From positions 1-64,000 of the forward strand of contig JALEJS010000034.1 in the NCBI GenBank assembly GCA_022769545.1: DNA of 64,000 bases, given 5' to 3'. This stretch comes from Blautia sp. (GTDB lineage Bacteria; Bacillota; Clostridia; Lachnospirales; Lachnospiraceae). A model generated the notes under the pieces. It was not told the origin of the DNA and searched no databases. It saw nothing but the letters and a program-made list of their open reading frames with translations. Within the stretch, counting starts at the first letter, position 1, and every line of letters starts with the position of its first letter. The position numbers were made by a program, and so were the translations under genes. Shown one piece after another: positions 28,845 through 37,675 of this stretch.

Positions 28845-30203
28845 ATGAGTACTTTATTAATCAAAAACATCCAGGCTCTGGTATCCTGCGACAGCAGGGA
28901 TCAGGTTTACACAGACACAAATCTTTTCTGCAAAGACGGTATCATTGTCTCTATCGGCGATGAAGCCCCGCCTGCAGATCAGGTGATCGACGGAACCGGA
29001 ATGCTGTGCTATCCGGGACTGGTAAACACGCACCATCATCTCTATCAGGTATTTTCCCGAAATCTTCCACAAGTGCAGAATCTTGAGCTGTTTGACTGGC
29101 TCAGGACCCTGTATGAGGTCTGGAAAATGCTGAACGAGGATACCATCCGTCTCTCATCGCTGACCGGTATGGGAGAACTGATGAAAAACGGATGCACAAC
29201 TGTTTTTGACCACCATTATGTATTTCCCAATCATTGTGGAGATCTGATCGGTGCACAGTGGGATGCTGCCAGTCAGCTTGGTGTACGGATGCACTTTTCC
29301 AGAGGCAGCATGGACCGTTCCAAAAAGGACGGCGGACTGCCGCCAGACTCTGTCGTACAGACTGTGGACGAGATCATGAAAGACAGTATTCAGCTCATTG
29401 AGCGCTACCAGGATTCCTCCTTCCAGTCCATGCACCGGATCGCACTGGCGCCCTGCTCTCCGTTTTCTGTTTCCGCAGACCTTTTGCGGGAAAGTGCTCT
29501 TCTGGCACGCCAGTACCATGTCCGTCTGCACACGCATCTGTGCGAAACGCTGGACGAAGAACGTTTTATGCTGGAAACCACAGGGCTGCGTCCGCTGGCT
29601 TATATGGAACAGCTTGGATGGACCGGTGATGACGTATGGTTTGCACACGGCATTCACTTCAACGATGACGAGCTGAATCTTCTGGCACAGACACAGACCT
29701 GCGTCTGCCACTGTCCCATCTCCAACATGAAGCTCTCCTCCGGCATTGCCCGTATCCCGGAAATGCTTTCCCTCGGCGTTCCTGTCGGGCTTGGTGTTGA
29801 CGGCAGCGCAAGCAATGACGGATCCAATCTTCTGGAAGAGATGAGAGTATGCTTCCTTCTGCACAGACTGAATTCCAGTGATTGTGCTCCTTCCGGCTAT
29901 GATGTTCTGAAAATGGCCACCATGGGAAGTGCACGCCTTCTGGGCCGTCAGGATGAAATCGGCAGTCTGGAAGCCGGAAAATGTGCTGATCTTTTCCTGG
30001 TTCGAAGCAATCGTCTGGAACTGGTTGGTGCATGCCGCGATCCGAAATCGGTTCTTGCAACAGTCGGGCTGAAGGGAAGCGTGGATTATACCATCATCAA
30101 CGGAAAGATTGTCGTAGAACACGGTGCACTCACTTCCGTGGATGAAGAAAAACTGTCTTATGAGGCAGAACAGCACATCAATCAGTATCTCAAGGATCTT
30201 TGA
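28845..30203 (+). CDS. Amidohydrolase of the 8-oxoguanine deaminase type
   Basis: A 452-residue member of the ATZ/TRZ amidohydrolases. Metal ligands are seen in VNTHHHLYQ, HTHLCET, FAHGIHF and GVDGSASNDGSNL. The string THHHLYQVFSRNLP and the GSASNDGSNL loop resemble bacterial 8-oxoguanine deaminases, which convert 8-oxoguanine to urate and ammonia. Hydroxy-s-triazine or isoxanthopterin deaminases are close alternatives. It is the last gene of the operon, 76 bases after the phosphorylase, and ends before a bidirectional terminator. Confidence 0.82.
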   Translation: MSTLLIKNIQALVSCDSRDQVYTDTNLFCKDGIIVSIGDEAPPADQVIDGTGMLCYPGLVNTHHHLYQVFSRNLPQVQNLELFDWLRTLYEVWKMLNEDTIRLSSLTGMGELMKNGCTTVFDHHYVFPNHCGDLIGAQWDAASQLGVRMHFSRGSMDRSKKDGGLPPDSVVQTVDEIMKDSIQLIERYQDSSFQSMHRIALAPCSPFSVSADLLRESALLARQYHVRLHTHLCETLDEERFMLETTGLRPLAYMEQLGWTGDDVWFAHGIHFNDDELNLLAQTQTCVCHCPISNMKLSSGIARIPEMLSLGVPVGLGVDGSASNDGSNLLEEMRVCFLLHRLNSSDCAPSGYDVLKMATMGSARLLGRQDEIGSLEAGKCADLFLVRSNRLELVGACRDPKSVLATVGLKGSVDYTIINGKIVVEHGALTSVDEEKLSYEAEQHINQYLKDL

Positions 30204-30292
30204 CCGATCTTTCCTGCCCTCTCATTTTGCCCTCTGCACAAACTGCAGCGGGGCAAATGATGATAAGCGGATCACCTCCGCACTTTATGGTA

Positions 30293-30340
30293 CAAAAAAC
30301 CAGGCTCAGCCCTGAAAACAGGGTAAGCCTGGTTTTTTGT
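30293..30340. terminator. Bidirectional terminator between convergent regulon operons
   Basis: ACCAGGCT pairs with AGCCTGGT, with an inner CCCTG/CAGGG stem, flanked by AAAAAA and TTTTTT. It serves both the deaminase operon (plus) and the creatininase operon (minus). Confidence 0.9.
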
Positions 30341-30381
30341 ATCTTGTTATTTGTATTTTGTATCAGACCGGATTGCCGGAA

Positions 30382-31131
30382 TCAGTCACACAGCTCCTCC
30401 AGAGAATTCAGCTGATCGATCACGCACTGCAGGATCAGCTCAGTCAGTTTTTCTCCCTTTTCCACGGATGCCAGATGAGGCGCTCCCACGATGCCATTCG
30501 GATCCACTTCTGTCGTAAACCAGGAATCCCTGCGTCTGGGCAGTCTCTCCACACGTCCGGAAAAAGCAGAAAGCTCTTCCATATGTACCAGCTCCGGATA
30601 CTCGTAAAGCATCTGTGAGGTTTCATCCTCTCCTGCATGCACTTCCAGCTCCGGCGCTGTTTCCAGCACACTTCGCGCGTAATTATTGAATATGGAATGG
30701 CGGGTATCCACCACATACACATCCAGTCCGTAATTCCGCTTCCACTCCTGTGCAAGGCCATGCAGGAACGGCTTATTTCCTCCATGACTGTTCAGGATGA
30801 GCAGCTTTTTCCAGCCATGCTGCTTCAGGCAGTTCAGAACATCCTCCACAATCGCCTTAATCGTTGAGGAACGCAGAGTAATTGTACCAGACAGATCCAT
30901 ATGTTCCGGACTCAGTCCATAATGAATCGGCGGAAGCACATAGACCTCCGGTTTCACTCTCTCATCCTTTGTCAGACGCCGTACAACATACTCGATGATC
31001 AGATCATCGGTACCTACCGGCATATGAGGTCCATGCTGCTCGATCGCTCCGATGGGAAGCATGGCATATATTTCATCTTTATTCAGCTCACTGTGTTTTT
31101 TCCAGCTTAAATCACGAAAAAAATGTATCAT
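30382..31131 (-). CDS. Creatininase-family amidohydrolase
   Basis: A 249-residue protein of the creatinine amidohydrolase/MftE/ArfB family, which hydrolyses cyclic amides or formamides using two metal ions. Metal ligands are intact: Glu and His in GAIEQHGPHMPVGTDD, His in NSHGGNK, and Glu in HAGEDETSQML. It follows the enamidase-like gene by 12 bases and shares its operator. The substrate is unknown; family members act on creatinine, formamidopyrimidine nucleotides or peptides, so a ring-opening or deformylation step is plausible here. Confidence 0.87.
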   Translation of the reverse strand: MIHFFRDLSWKKHSELNKDEIYAMLPIGAIEQHGPHMPVGTDDLIIEYVVRRLTKDERVKPEVYVLPPIHYGLSPEHMDLSGTITLRSSTIKAIVEDVLNCLKQHGWKKLLILNSHGGNKPFLHGLAQEWKRNYGLDVYVVDTRHSIFNNYARSVLETAPELEVHAGEDETSQMLYEYPELVHMEELSAFSGRVERLPRRRDSWFTTEVDPNGIVGAPHLASVEKGEKLTELILQCVIDQLNSLEELCD

Positions 31132-31143
31132 TTCTGATTCCTC

Positions 31144-32421
31144 TTATTTATTTGCCTTGAAATGAGTCTGTGCGCTCATTCCTTCGTAATGTCTTCCAAC
31201 CTGCGGCGGGAAGAACAGATGCTCTGTGATACCGGAAACAAAGTATGGCTCTCCATTGATCTTGCAGGTACGTGCTGTCGGTCTGGAGTCATGTCCACGG
31301 AATGCAATGATACGTCCGTCAACGATCACAAGAGAGTTTCCAAACGGATCACCCTGCTCGATTGCTTTCAGTGCATCCGTTCCGCAGGATCCCGGAGGAC
31401 AGTCAATGACCTGAAGGTCTGCCTCTCGGCCGATTTCAATCTTACCGGTATTCAGACCGTACAGATCTGCGGTATTTCCGGTTGCCATCGCAATACATTT
31501 TTCTGCCGGAATGTCATTCAGTGCAGAAGCTTTTACAATACAGCGGTTCATTGCACCTGGCATGGATGCCTGTCCGGTAGGAGAATCGCTGCCCATAACC
31601 AGACGATGCAGCTGATTGGTCTTATCCATATGGCGAAGCATTTTATTAAAGTTTACAAAGTTTCCGTTTACAACAAGCTCCAGCGGAATATCGCTCTCAT
31701 CCATCAGTCTCTGAATATGTGAGAAATCAACACCTGTGGAACCGCCGTTGGTATGTGCCACCTTATTGGGTCTTAACTTCAGAATTTCCTCAGAAGTTAC
31801 CCAGGAAGATCCCGGAATAGAAGGCGGTGCAAGGTGTACCGAGAAGAAGAAATCATACTTCCGAGCCCACTCAAGCATTGGAGCAACCTCATCCGGATCA
31901 CACAGACCGCCGCCGCCGATTTCTGCGATCAGCCATACGCCGGCATCATGCATCTCTTTAAAGTCCTGCTCTGTGAGACCATGTACCAGAACAAGTGCTC
32001 CTCCGTGGAATTTCAGACCGCCGCCCGGACGGAAACGGTCAAATACACGCTTGGAGAGAATTGCCGCTGCCTTACATCCGATCGCATCATCGTAAAAGCG
32101 TGGCCAGCCCGGTCCCTGCTCTCCTTCGGAAACCATGGATGTGGTTCCATAGTACAGCGCATCCGAATAGCAGCCAACTGCGCCGCGCTGCGGTGCATAA
32201 TCATCCAGTGTATTATGAATATGACAATCGATAAAGCCCGGGCAGACAATCTGTCCGTCCACATCCACAACGGTATCGATACCGCTCAGATCCAGGTCTT
32301 TTTCATAGCCGATACCTGCGATCAGCCCATCTCTCACAACAATGGTATCACCCGGGATGATTCCCTTTGTGATATCACCGCTGACGATCTTGTCAATGTT
32401 TTTTAAAATAATATCATTCAT
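31144..32421 (-). CDS. Enamidase-like cyclic amidohydrolase
   Basis: A 425-residue amidohydrolase that reads like Eubacterium barkeri enamidase, the ring-opening enzyme of nicotinate fermentation. It shows NIDKIVSGDITKGI, the metal pair in DCHIHNTLDDYAPQ, GLTEQDFKEMHDAGVWLIAE with the bridging glutamate typical of enamidase, histidines in FSVHLAP and KVAHTNGG, and the aspartate in GSDSPTG. The ATG follows AAAGGAGGAAGC. It opens the minus-strand unit under operator B, before the creatininase. No other nicotinate-pathway genes are present, so the true substrate is probably another N-heterocycle. Confidence 0.87.
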   Translation of the reverse strand: MNDIILKNIDKIVSGDITKGIIPGDTIVVRDGLIAGIGYEKDLDLSGIDTVVDVDGQIVCPGFIDCHIHNTLDDYAPQRGAVGCYSDALYYGTTSMVSEGEQGPGWPRFYDDAIGCKAAAILSKRVFDRFRPGGGLKFHGGALVLVHGLTEQDFKEMHDAGVWLIAEIGGGGLCDPDEVAPMLEWARKYDFFFSVHLAPPSIPGSSWVTSEEILKLRPNKVAHTNGGSTGVDFSHIQRLMDESDIPLELVVNGNFVNFNKMLRHMDKTNQLHRLVMGSDSPTGQASMPGAMNRCIVKASALNDIPAEKCIAMATGNTADLYGLNTGKIEIGREADLQVIDCPPGSCGTDALKAIEQGDPFGNSLVIVDGRIIAFRGHDSRPTARTCKINGEPYFVSGITEHLFFPPQVGRHYEGMSAQTHFKANK

Positions 32422-32442
32422 TTCGCTTCCTCCTTTTCAGTT

Positions 32443-32460
32443 ATACGTTAGACGTACTAC
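32443..32460 (-). promoter_or_regulatory. Operator B of the GntR regulon
   Basis: The site contains TTAGACGTACTAC, identical to operator A. It lies between the enamidase-like gene and its probable promoter (TTGCAA at 32501-32506, 17 bases, TAGTAT at 32478-32483, minus strand), in the region shared with the divergent gntR gene. Confidence 0.75.
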
Positions 32461-32477
32461 GGTCTTCCTCTGTTTCT

Positions 32478-32506
32478 ATACTAACATATCCCTGCCGCAT
32501 TTGCAA
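32478..32506 (-). promoter_or_regulatory. Promoter of the enamidase-creatininase unit
   Basis: TTGCAA and TAGTAT separated by 17 bases on the minus strand; operator B starts 17 bases downstream. A weaker match than the other three regulon promoters. Confidence 0.55.
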
Positions 32507-32570
32507 TTGCTTTTCCCTCCCCGGTCTGAGAATTTGTCCTGAAACAAAAATCGCTTGTCTTTTACGAATT

Positions 32571-32598
32571 CAGGTATTATTATATTTATTAATACTGG
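32571..32598 (+). promoter_or_regulatory. Imperfect palindrome upstream of gntR
   Basis: GTATTA and TAATAC face each other across an AT-rich centre within the likely gntR promoter. It does not contain the GACGTAC core, so autoregulation through it is only a possibility. Confidence 0.35.
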
Positions 32599-32639
32599 TA
32601 AAATATAACACAAAGCAAGAACAAGGAGCACTCTCAATC

Positions 32640-33380
32640 ATGAATAAGCAACCCATTAAAAAACGGCTGGTAAAAAGCAAGACTCTCTCCATGCAGGTTT
32701 ATGACATCCTCTGTCAGAGCATCCTGAAAATGAAGCCCAATCAGAACAAGCTTCCATCCGAAGAAGAACTGGCCAGGCAGCTTGGCGTAAGCCGTGCCAC
32801 CATTCGTGAAGCACTGAAGCTTTTGTCCATCAAACGGGCAATTTCTTCCATTCACGGACGGGGAACCTTTGCTCATCCTTCTGTCCTGAAGCTGAAAAAC
32901 CGCATTGATCAGGACAATGATTTCGGTCAGATGATCAAACAGCACTATGGGAACGTTCAGATCGACGTTGCATGGAATGAAGAAGAGTCCGCAGATTCTC
33001 TGTATGACAAATGGTTCCCGGATATGCTCTCGGTAAAGCTCTGCCTGAACTATTCCGCAGACCAGCAGAAACGGCTTTTTACCCGCTATCACTTTCCAAG
33101 AGATTTTTTCACACAACCACTTCCTGAGCAGCTGAAAATTGCCAGTCTTCCTCATCTGAGCCATCTTTACATGGCCGAGGACATCGACTACTGCGCAATG
33201 GAATGCCGTGTCAAAATAGACTCTGAAGCCTGCGAACAGCTGGATCTCCCCCAGGGAACTCCCCTGATGTGCTGGGATGAAGTCATCTACGATGTGGGGG
33301 ACCGTTCGGTCGGAACCGGCGAAGTGTTTGTTCACCCGGAAAACATGGTCATGACCATGGTCGCACGTCTCGAATACTGA
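32640..33380 (+). CDS. GntR-family (HutC/UTRA-type) transcriptional regulator
   Basis: A 246-residue regulator. The N-terminal winged helix-turn-helix reads LPSEEELARQLGVSRATIREALKLL and GRGTFAHP, typical of GntR. The C-terminal 150 residues, with the final strand pattern GTGEVFVHPENMVMTMVARL, fit the UTRA effector domain, which binds a small sugar or amine ligand. The ATG follows AAGGAG. It is divergent from the enamidase-like gene and lies among four units that carry the same GACGTAC site, so I infer that it represses them until a ligand from the pathway binds. Confidence 0.9.
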   Translation: MNKQPIKKRLVKSKTLSMQVYDILCQSILKMKPNQNKLPSEEELARQLGVSRATIREALKLLSIKRAISSIHGRGTFAHPSVLKLKNRIDQDNDFGQMIKQHYGNVQIDVAWNEEESADSLYDKWFPDMLSVKLCLNYSADQQKRLFTRYHFPRDFFTQPLPEQLKIASLPHLSHLYMAEDIDYCAMECRVKIDSEACEQLDLPQGTPLMCWDEVIYDVGDRSVGTGEVFVHPENMVMTMVARLEY

Positions 33381-33412
33381 TTCATTCTGCAGCAACAAGC
33401 AGACTTTCCATG

Positions 33413-33502
33413 CAGGGGCTGATGCAAAATATCGATCTGCCAGTGTTCAACCGGAATGCTTTGACTGGTTACGGTATTTTACAACAGCCCCTGTGTTTTT
33501 TG
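33413..33502 (+). terminator. Long structured terminator after gntR
   Basis: CAGGGGCTG (33413-33421) pairs with CAGCCCCTG (33485-33493), followed by TGTTTTTTG. Inside are further nested pairs, AAAATA/TATTTT and CCAGT/ACTGG, so the whole 80-base span folds into one interrupted stem. This is much longer than an ordinary terminator. Confidence 0.65.
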
Positions 33503-33534
33503 TCTTACATCATTTCCATCTTCAAACAGGCAGA

Positions 33535-34617
33535 TCAGCCCTGTATATCTACGTTTTCTCCTGTCTGTGCATCAAAGAACACACAGTTTTCAAGATCCAC
33601 TGCCAGCGCAATTTCCGTACCCACATCATAGCGTACCGTTCTGGACACACGGCTGCAATACTGTTTTTTGTTCAGCATGAAATAGATCAGTGTCTCTGCT
33701 CCCAGATTTTCGATAAGAGAAACCTTCACCGGCATGATGAATTTCTTATCTCCCTGGTGAATGTTCATCTGCTCCGGTCTCACTCCAACGAAATATTTTC
33801 CGTTCTTCAGTGATTTCATCCGCTCTGTCAGAACATCCGAAGAAACATCAAATCCTGCAATACTGCATTTCTCATCCCGGATTTCCATCTCGAAGAAGTT
33901 GATGGAAGGTGTTCCCAGAAATCCTGCAACAAACTGATTTGCCGGCCGCTCATACAGATCCATCGGTGTTCCGATCTGCTGGATCCGTCCTTCATTTAAG
34001 ATGGCGATCCGGTCTCCCAGCGTCATTGCCTCCTCCTGATCATGTGTAACGATTACAGTCGTGATCTTCAGCTTTCTCTGAAGCTCCTTGATCTCCACAC
34101 GAACCTGACGGCGCAGCTTCGCATCCAGATTGGAAAGCGGTTCATCCAGAAGCATCAGTTTTGCACGGATGGCAACAACTCTGGCAATTGCCACACGCTG
34201 CTGCTGTCCTCCGGAAAGCTGGTTCGGATAACGCTTTGCATAGGGCAGCATATCCACAACATTCAGCGCTTCTTCCACACGGGCTTTCCGCTCCTCTGCC
34301 GGGAGCTTGCGCATCTTCAGACCGAACTCCACATTCTGCCATACTGTCATATGCGGGAACAGAGCATAGTTCTGAAATACGACACCGATATTTCTCTTAT
34401 GTGCCTCGAGATCCAGAATACTTTCTCCATCGATGCACACATTTCCACCGTTTGCTTCAATGAAACCTGCGACAATTCGAAGTATGGTTGTCTTACCGGA
34501 ACCGCTGGGTCCCAGAAGTGCTACCATCTCACCGTCATTTACTGTAATATTGGTGTCCTTTAACACCTGATTTGACTTATATGCTTTTGATAAATTTTTA
34601 ATTTCCAATGTAGCCAC
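33535..34617 (-). CDS. PotA-like ABC transporter ATP-binding protein
   Basis: A 360-residue ATPase of the spermidine/putrescine-iron class. It has Walker A GPSGSGKTT, the Q-loop region VFQNYALFPHMTV, the signature LSGGQQQRVAIARV, Walker B LMLLDEPLSNLD, the switch histidine in VTHDQ, and a C-terminal TOBE domain. The start is GTG. It is the last gene of a four-gene importer whose binding protein is transcribed first from operator C. The TOBE domain suggests regulation by substrate or partner, but I cannot name the ligand. Confidence 0.93.
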   Translation of the reverse strand: MATLEIKNLSKAYKSNQVLKDTNITVNDGEMVALLGPSGSGKTTILRIVAGFIEANGGNVCIDGESILDLEAHKRNIGVVFQNYALFPHMTVWQNVEFGLKMRKLPAEERKARVEEALNVVDMLPYAKRYPNQLSGGQQQRVAIARVVAIRAKLMLLDEPLSNLDAKLRRQVRVEIKELQRKLKITTVIVTHDQEEAMTLGDRIAILNEGRIQQIGTPMDLYERPANQFVAGFLGTPSINFFEMEIRDEKCSIAGFDVSSDVLTERMKSLKNGKYFVGVRPEQMNIHQGDKKFIMPVKVSLIENLGAETLIYFMLNKKQYCSRVSRTVRYDVGTEIALAVDLENCVFFDAQTGENVDIQG

Positions 34618-34636
34618 AGTTCTTTACCGTCCCTTT

Positions 34637-35434
34637 CTAAAAATATTTTGACCAGTGTGCAAATTTTTCCGCCAGAATCGATATAATCAGTACAACCATA
34701 ATAATAATGGTGGAATATGCCAGTACCATCGGGTTCAGTCCCTCTGTTACCATGGAGGAGTATACCCGGACAGGGAACGTGATCATATTGCTTGAACTGA
34801 TGAACAATGTGATAATCAGTTCGGAAAAAGACAACATAAATCCAAACATGGAGGCTACAATAATGCCCGGCGCAATCTGCGGCAGTGTAACATAAAGAAA
34901 CGCCTTTGCCGGTGTGGCGCCCAGACTGTTCGCCGCATCCACCAGACCGTAATCAAATTCCGCAAGGCAGGAGCCGACAACTCTCATATAATATGGTGTC
35001 ACGATCACCACATGAGCCAGCACAAGTGTCCAGAAGTTGCCGCGGATTCCAAGCTTTGCCAGCCAGAGCATCAGGCCGACGCCAAGGGCAATCGCCGGAA
35101 GAAACAGCGGTGCCATAAACAGTGTCTGCACGGATTTCACAAGCTTTCTGCTTCCCTTTGTGAGGGCAAAGCATGCCGGAATACACAGAACATCTGCCAC
35201 GATCATGGTTGTACAGGCAATTTTCAGGCTGGCTGCCAGCGATTTGATATGTTCTCTGTTGGAAAATGCTTCCTTATACCAGTGCAGGCTGAGCTTGCTC
35301 GGCGGAAACTCAAAATATCCCGCGTCACTGAAGGATGCACCTACCACTGCGATCATGGGTGATACCAGAAACAGAAGAATTAAAATTGCCACAAAGGCAA
35401 GAAGAAATCGGGAAATCAGTTGTTTACGTTTCAC
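34637..35434 (-). CDS. PotC-like ABC transporter permease
   Basis: A 265-residue inner-membrane permease with about six helices. The BPD_transp_1 coupling loop reads LVDAANSLGATPAKAFLYVTLPQI. The GTG start at 35434 follows AGGAGGCCTGAAC and lies two bases after the stop of the partner permease, so the two are tightly coupled. It forms the translocation pathway with the PotB-like subunit and moves the GntR-regulon substrate into the cell. Confidence 0.92.
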   Translation of the reverse strand: MKRKQLISRFLLAFVAILILLFLVSPMIAVVGASFSDAGYFEFPPSKLSLHWYKEAFSNREHIKSLAASLKIACTTMIVADVLCIPACFALTKGSRKLVKSVQTLFMAPLFLPAIALGVGLMLWLAKLGIRGNFWTLVLAHVVIVTPYYMRVVGSCLAEFDYGLVDAANSLGATPAKAFLYVTLPQIAPGIIVASMFGFMLSFSELIITLFISSSNMITFPVRVYSSMVTEGLNPMVLAYSTIIIMVVLIISILAEKFAHWSKYF

Positions 35435-35436
35435 GT

Positions 35437-36297
35437 TCAGGCCTCCTGTCTCTTTTTCATATGTTTTGGAACCACATTTGCAACACAGAATACCACCAGT
35501 ACCAGCGCAATCAGGATCATGGCAATCGCAGATGCAAACGGCCAGTTATAAAGTGCCATCGCCTGCTGATAGATACTTGTTCCGATCACGGATACCTTGC
35601 CGCGGCCCAGAAGCAGCGGTGTGGTATAGGAATTCAGGCAGCATCCGAACACCAGGACAAAGCCGGAAATGATTCCGTTTTTGCTCAGCGGAAGCGTCAC
35701 ACGGATAAAGCGCTGGAATCCATTGGCGCCCAGATTATCTGCTGCCTCCAGAACATTCTCCGGAATCGCCTGTATCACGGTCAGAATGGGCAGTATCATA
35801 TAGGGCAGGAATCCCTGTGTCAGACCGATCAGCACACCGCTTTCTTTCCCCAGGAATTCAATCGGTTCATTAATAATCCCCATTGCCAGCAGAGCATTGT
35901 TGATCGGACCGTAGCTTGTCAGAATGCCATAAAGGCCAAGGGTCTGTACCATAACGCCTGCTACCAGCGGCAGAATTACGATTACCAGAAGAATTGTTTT
36001 CTTATATTTCTTTGCTTTCGAAATATAATATGCCACCGGATATCCCAAAACAGCACAGATAATCGCTGTCAGAAAGCTCAGACGAATGGTACGTCCTACC
36101 ACACGCGGATAAAAGCTGTCTGCAAAAAATTTCTGATACGCGTCAATTGTGTATGGTGTGCTCGGGATAACCTGACCGGATTTGTATGTCAGGAAACTGT
36201 AATAGAGCAGCACAAGAAACGGTATGATAAAAAGAATTACGAAAACGGCTGTCAGGGGAACAATCATGGCATTTGCACGATTTACAGATTTTTTCAC
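35437..36297 (-). CDS. PotB-like ABC transporter permease
   Basis: A 286-residue permease with an N-terminal anchor helix (MIVPLTAVFVILFIIPFLVLL) and five more membrane helices. The EAA coupling loop reads VLEAADNLGANGFQRFIRVTLP. The start is GTG after GGGAGGG. A strong hairpin lies between this gene and the upstream binding-protein gene, which would lower permease levels relative to the binding protein, as commonly seen in ABC importer operons. Confidence 0.92.
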   Translation of the reverse strand: MKKSVNRANAMIVPLTAVFVILFIIPFLVLLYYSFLTYKSGQVIPSTPYTIDAYQKFFADSFYPRVVGRTIRLSFLTAIICAVLGYPVAYYISKAKKYKKTILLVIVILPLVAGVMVQTLGLYGILTSYGPINNALLAMGIINEPIEFLGKESGVLIGLTQGFLPYMILPILTVIQAIPENVLEAADNLGANGFQRFIRVTLPLSKNGIISGFVLVFGCCLNSYTTPLLLGRGKVSVIGTSIYQQAMALYNWPFASAIAMILIALVLVVFCVANVVPKHMKKRQEA

Positions 36298-36340
36298 TGT
36301 GATCCCTCCCTGATCTCTCTTATCAAAAAATCGCTGTAAT

Positions 36341-36385
36341 GCAGCGCCATTATGTATGGTCTGTAAGCCTACACAATGGCGCTGC
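36341..36385 (-). terminator. Intercistronic stem-loop between binding protein and permease genes
   Basis: GCAGCGCCATT and AATGGCGCTGC form an 11-bp perfect stem with a 23-base loop. No immediate U-tract follows on the minus strand, so it probably stabilises the upstream message or attenuates read-through. Confidence 0.7.
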
Positions 36386-36412
36386 CCTTTACAACGACTT
36401 TGTTATAATTTA

Positions 36413-37456
36413 TTAATTATTCTCAATCAGTCTGTTATACTGGTCGGTCCAGTCGCTCTCACGTTCCAGGATATAATCCCAGTCAAGAGAAACCAGTTTG
36501 TCAACGTCATCACCGTAAACAAGCTTCTTAGCGACATCTTCACCCACTACTACATCCTTGTTACATGGAGAGAAGAATATTTTTTCTGCATATGCGGTCT
36601 GGGTATCAACACCGATACAACGGTTTACAAATTCTTTTGCCAGCGCTTCGTGTGCAGTATTTTTTGCAATAACAATGGTATCCTTTGCAAGAACGGAACC
36701 CGGATCGCTCGGATATACGAATTCACACGGGAAGCCCTGCTCGATATAGTCATTGCTGTAGCTGTTGAAGATAACTGCAGCCTTAACAGTACCCTGTTTC
36801 AGTTCCAGGAACAGCTCGTCCAGATCGTTGAAGAACAGCGGGAACGGTCCAAGTTCTGCGATCTTCGCAAAAATTTCTTCTTCCTGTGTTTCCAGATCCA
36901 GTCCCCATGCCTGTGCGGTAATGTCTACAAATGCATCGTCCTCGAAGCTCGGGAAAGTGGAAAGTGCAACTTTTCCTTTCAGATCTTCACGCCACAGATC
37001 CTTCCAGGATGTGATCGGCTCTGTAACCAGCTCGTTGTTGTAACAGATTCCAAGACCCATGATGGACATACCGTAGCCACCGGTCTGAGCGAAATCATAA
37101 AGAGATGCCACGTTGCTAAGGCTGGTATCAACCTCCTGTGCCACGCCGTCATCAATGGCCTGTTTGGATTCGTAAATGTTCAGGAAAAGAACGTCCATGG
37201 ACGGGTTGTCAACCTCTGCATACATTTTTGCTTTTCTCTCGCTGGTTCCCCCCAGAACAAGATCGATCGTGCAGCCGTATTCTTCTTCCATAGGATCTAC
37301 GACACTCTCGCGAAGTACAGATTCAATTGTACCTCCCCAAACACCAACAACCAATGTTTCATCCTTGAAATCATCCGTTGTTTCTGCCATTGCACATACT
37401 GGCAGTGAACATGCCATGGTTGCGGAAAGCAACAGGCTCAGAAACAGTTTTTTCAT
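36413..37456 (-). CDS. PotD-like extracellular solute-binding protein
   Basis: A 347-residue binding protein, first gene of the importer. The N-terminus MKKLFLSLLLSATMACSLPVCAMA is a signal sequence, probably cut after AMA; a clear lipobox is missing, although two cysteines are near. The mature part resembles spermidine/putrescine-type proteins (VVGVWGGTIESVLRE, MDVLFLN, ITSWKDLWREDLKGKV). The start at 37456 follows AAGGAGGAAAG. It is under promoter and operator C. The ligand need not be a polyamine, as this family also binds many other cations and organic compounds. Confidence 0.9.
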   Translation of the reverse strand: MKKLFLSLLLSATMACSLPVCAMAETTDDFKDETLVVGVWGGTIESVLRESVVDPMEEEYGCTIDLVLGGTSERKAKMYAEVDNPSMDVLFLNIYESKQAIDDGVAQEVDTSLSNVASLYDFAQTGGYGMSIMGLGICYNNELVTEPITSWKDLWREDLKGKVALSTFPSFEDDAFVDITAQAWGLDLETQEEEIFAKIAELGPFPLFFNDLDELFLELKQGTVKAAVIFNSYSNDYIEQGFPCEFVYPSDPGSVLAKDTIVIAKNTAHEALAKEFVNRCIGVDTQTAYAEKIFFSPCNKDVVVGEDVAKKLVYGDDVDKLVSLDWDYILERESDWTDQYNRLIENN

Positions 37457-37544
37457 ATTCTTTCCTCCTTCTGTAAGAAATGTAAGGTGATGTGGCCGCA
37501 AATGCGTACCCGCTTTGATACCGACAGTACTCCTGCCTTTAATA

Positions 37545-37559
37545 GGTACGACGTACGTC
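37545..37559 (-). promoter_or_regulatory. Operator C of the GntR regulon
   Basis: GGTACGACGTACGTC contains the near-perfect palindrome GTACG-A-CGTAC and the common core GACGTAC. It begins 8 bases downstream of the -10 of the importer promoter, across the transcription start. Confidence 0.75.
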
Positions 37560-37567
37560 ATGTTTTC

Positions 37568-37596
37568 ATATTATCACAGGAACAGTGACGTGTCAA
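37568..37596 (-). promoter_or_regulatory. Promoter of the ABC importer operon
   Basis: TTGACA, 17 bases, TAATAT on the minus strand, about 110 bases upstream of the binding-protein start. Confidence 0.75.
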
Positions 37597-37611
37597 TAAA
37601 GCCAAAGCTGT

Positions 37612-37669
37612 TTCAAAAAAAAATAAAGCCAAAGATAATTTTCGGTAAAATCAAATTATCTCTGGCTTT
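37612..37669 (-). terminator. Terminator of the cupin-kinase operon
   Basis: A 17-bp stem with one mismatch (arms 37625-37641 and 37653-37669) is followed on the minus strand by a run of nine T. It insulates the importer promoter from the upstream operon. Confidence 0.85.
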
Positions 37670-37675
37670 TCTTTA

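Noticed and set aside
31144-32421. Calling a nicotinate fermentation cluster from the enamidase-like gene
   Set aside because: No nicotinate dehydrogenase, oxonicotinate reductase, methyleneglutarate mutase or related genes are present in the window.
33535-37456. Naming the importer potABCD with polyamine as substrate
   Set aside because: The family resemblance is real, but the regulon context points to another ligand, and the binding-site residues cannot be judged by eye.
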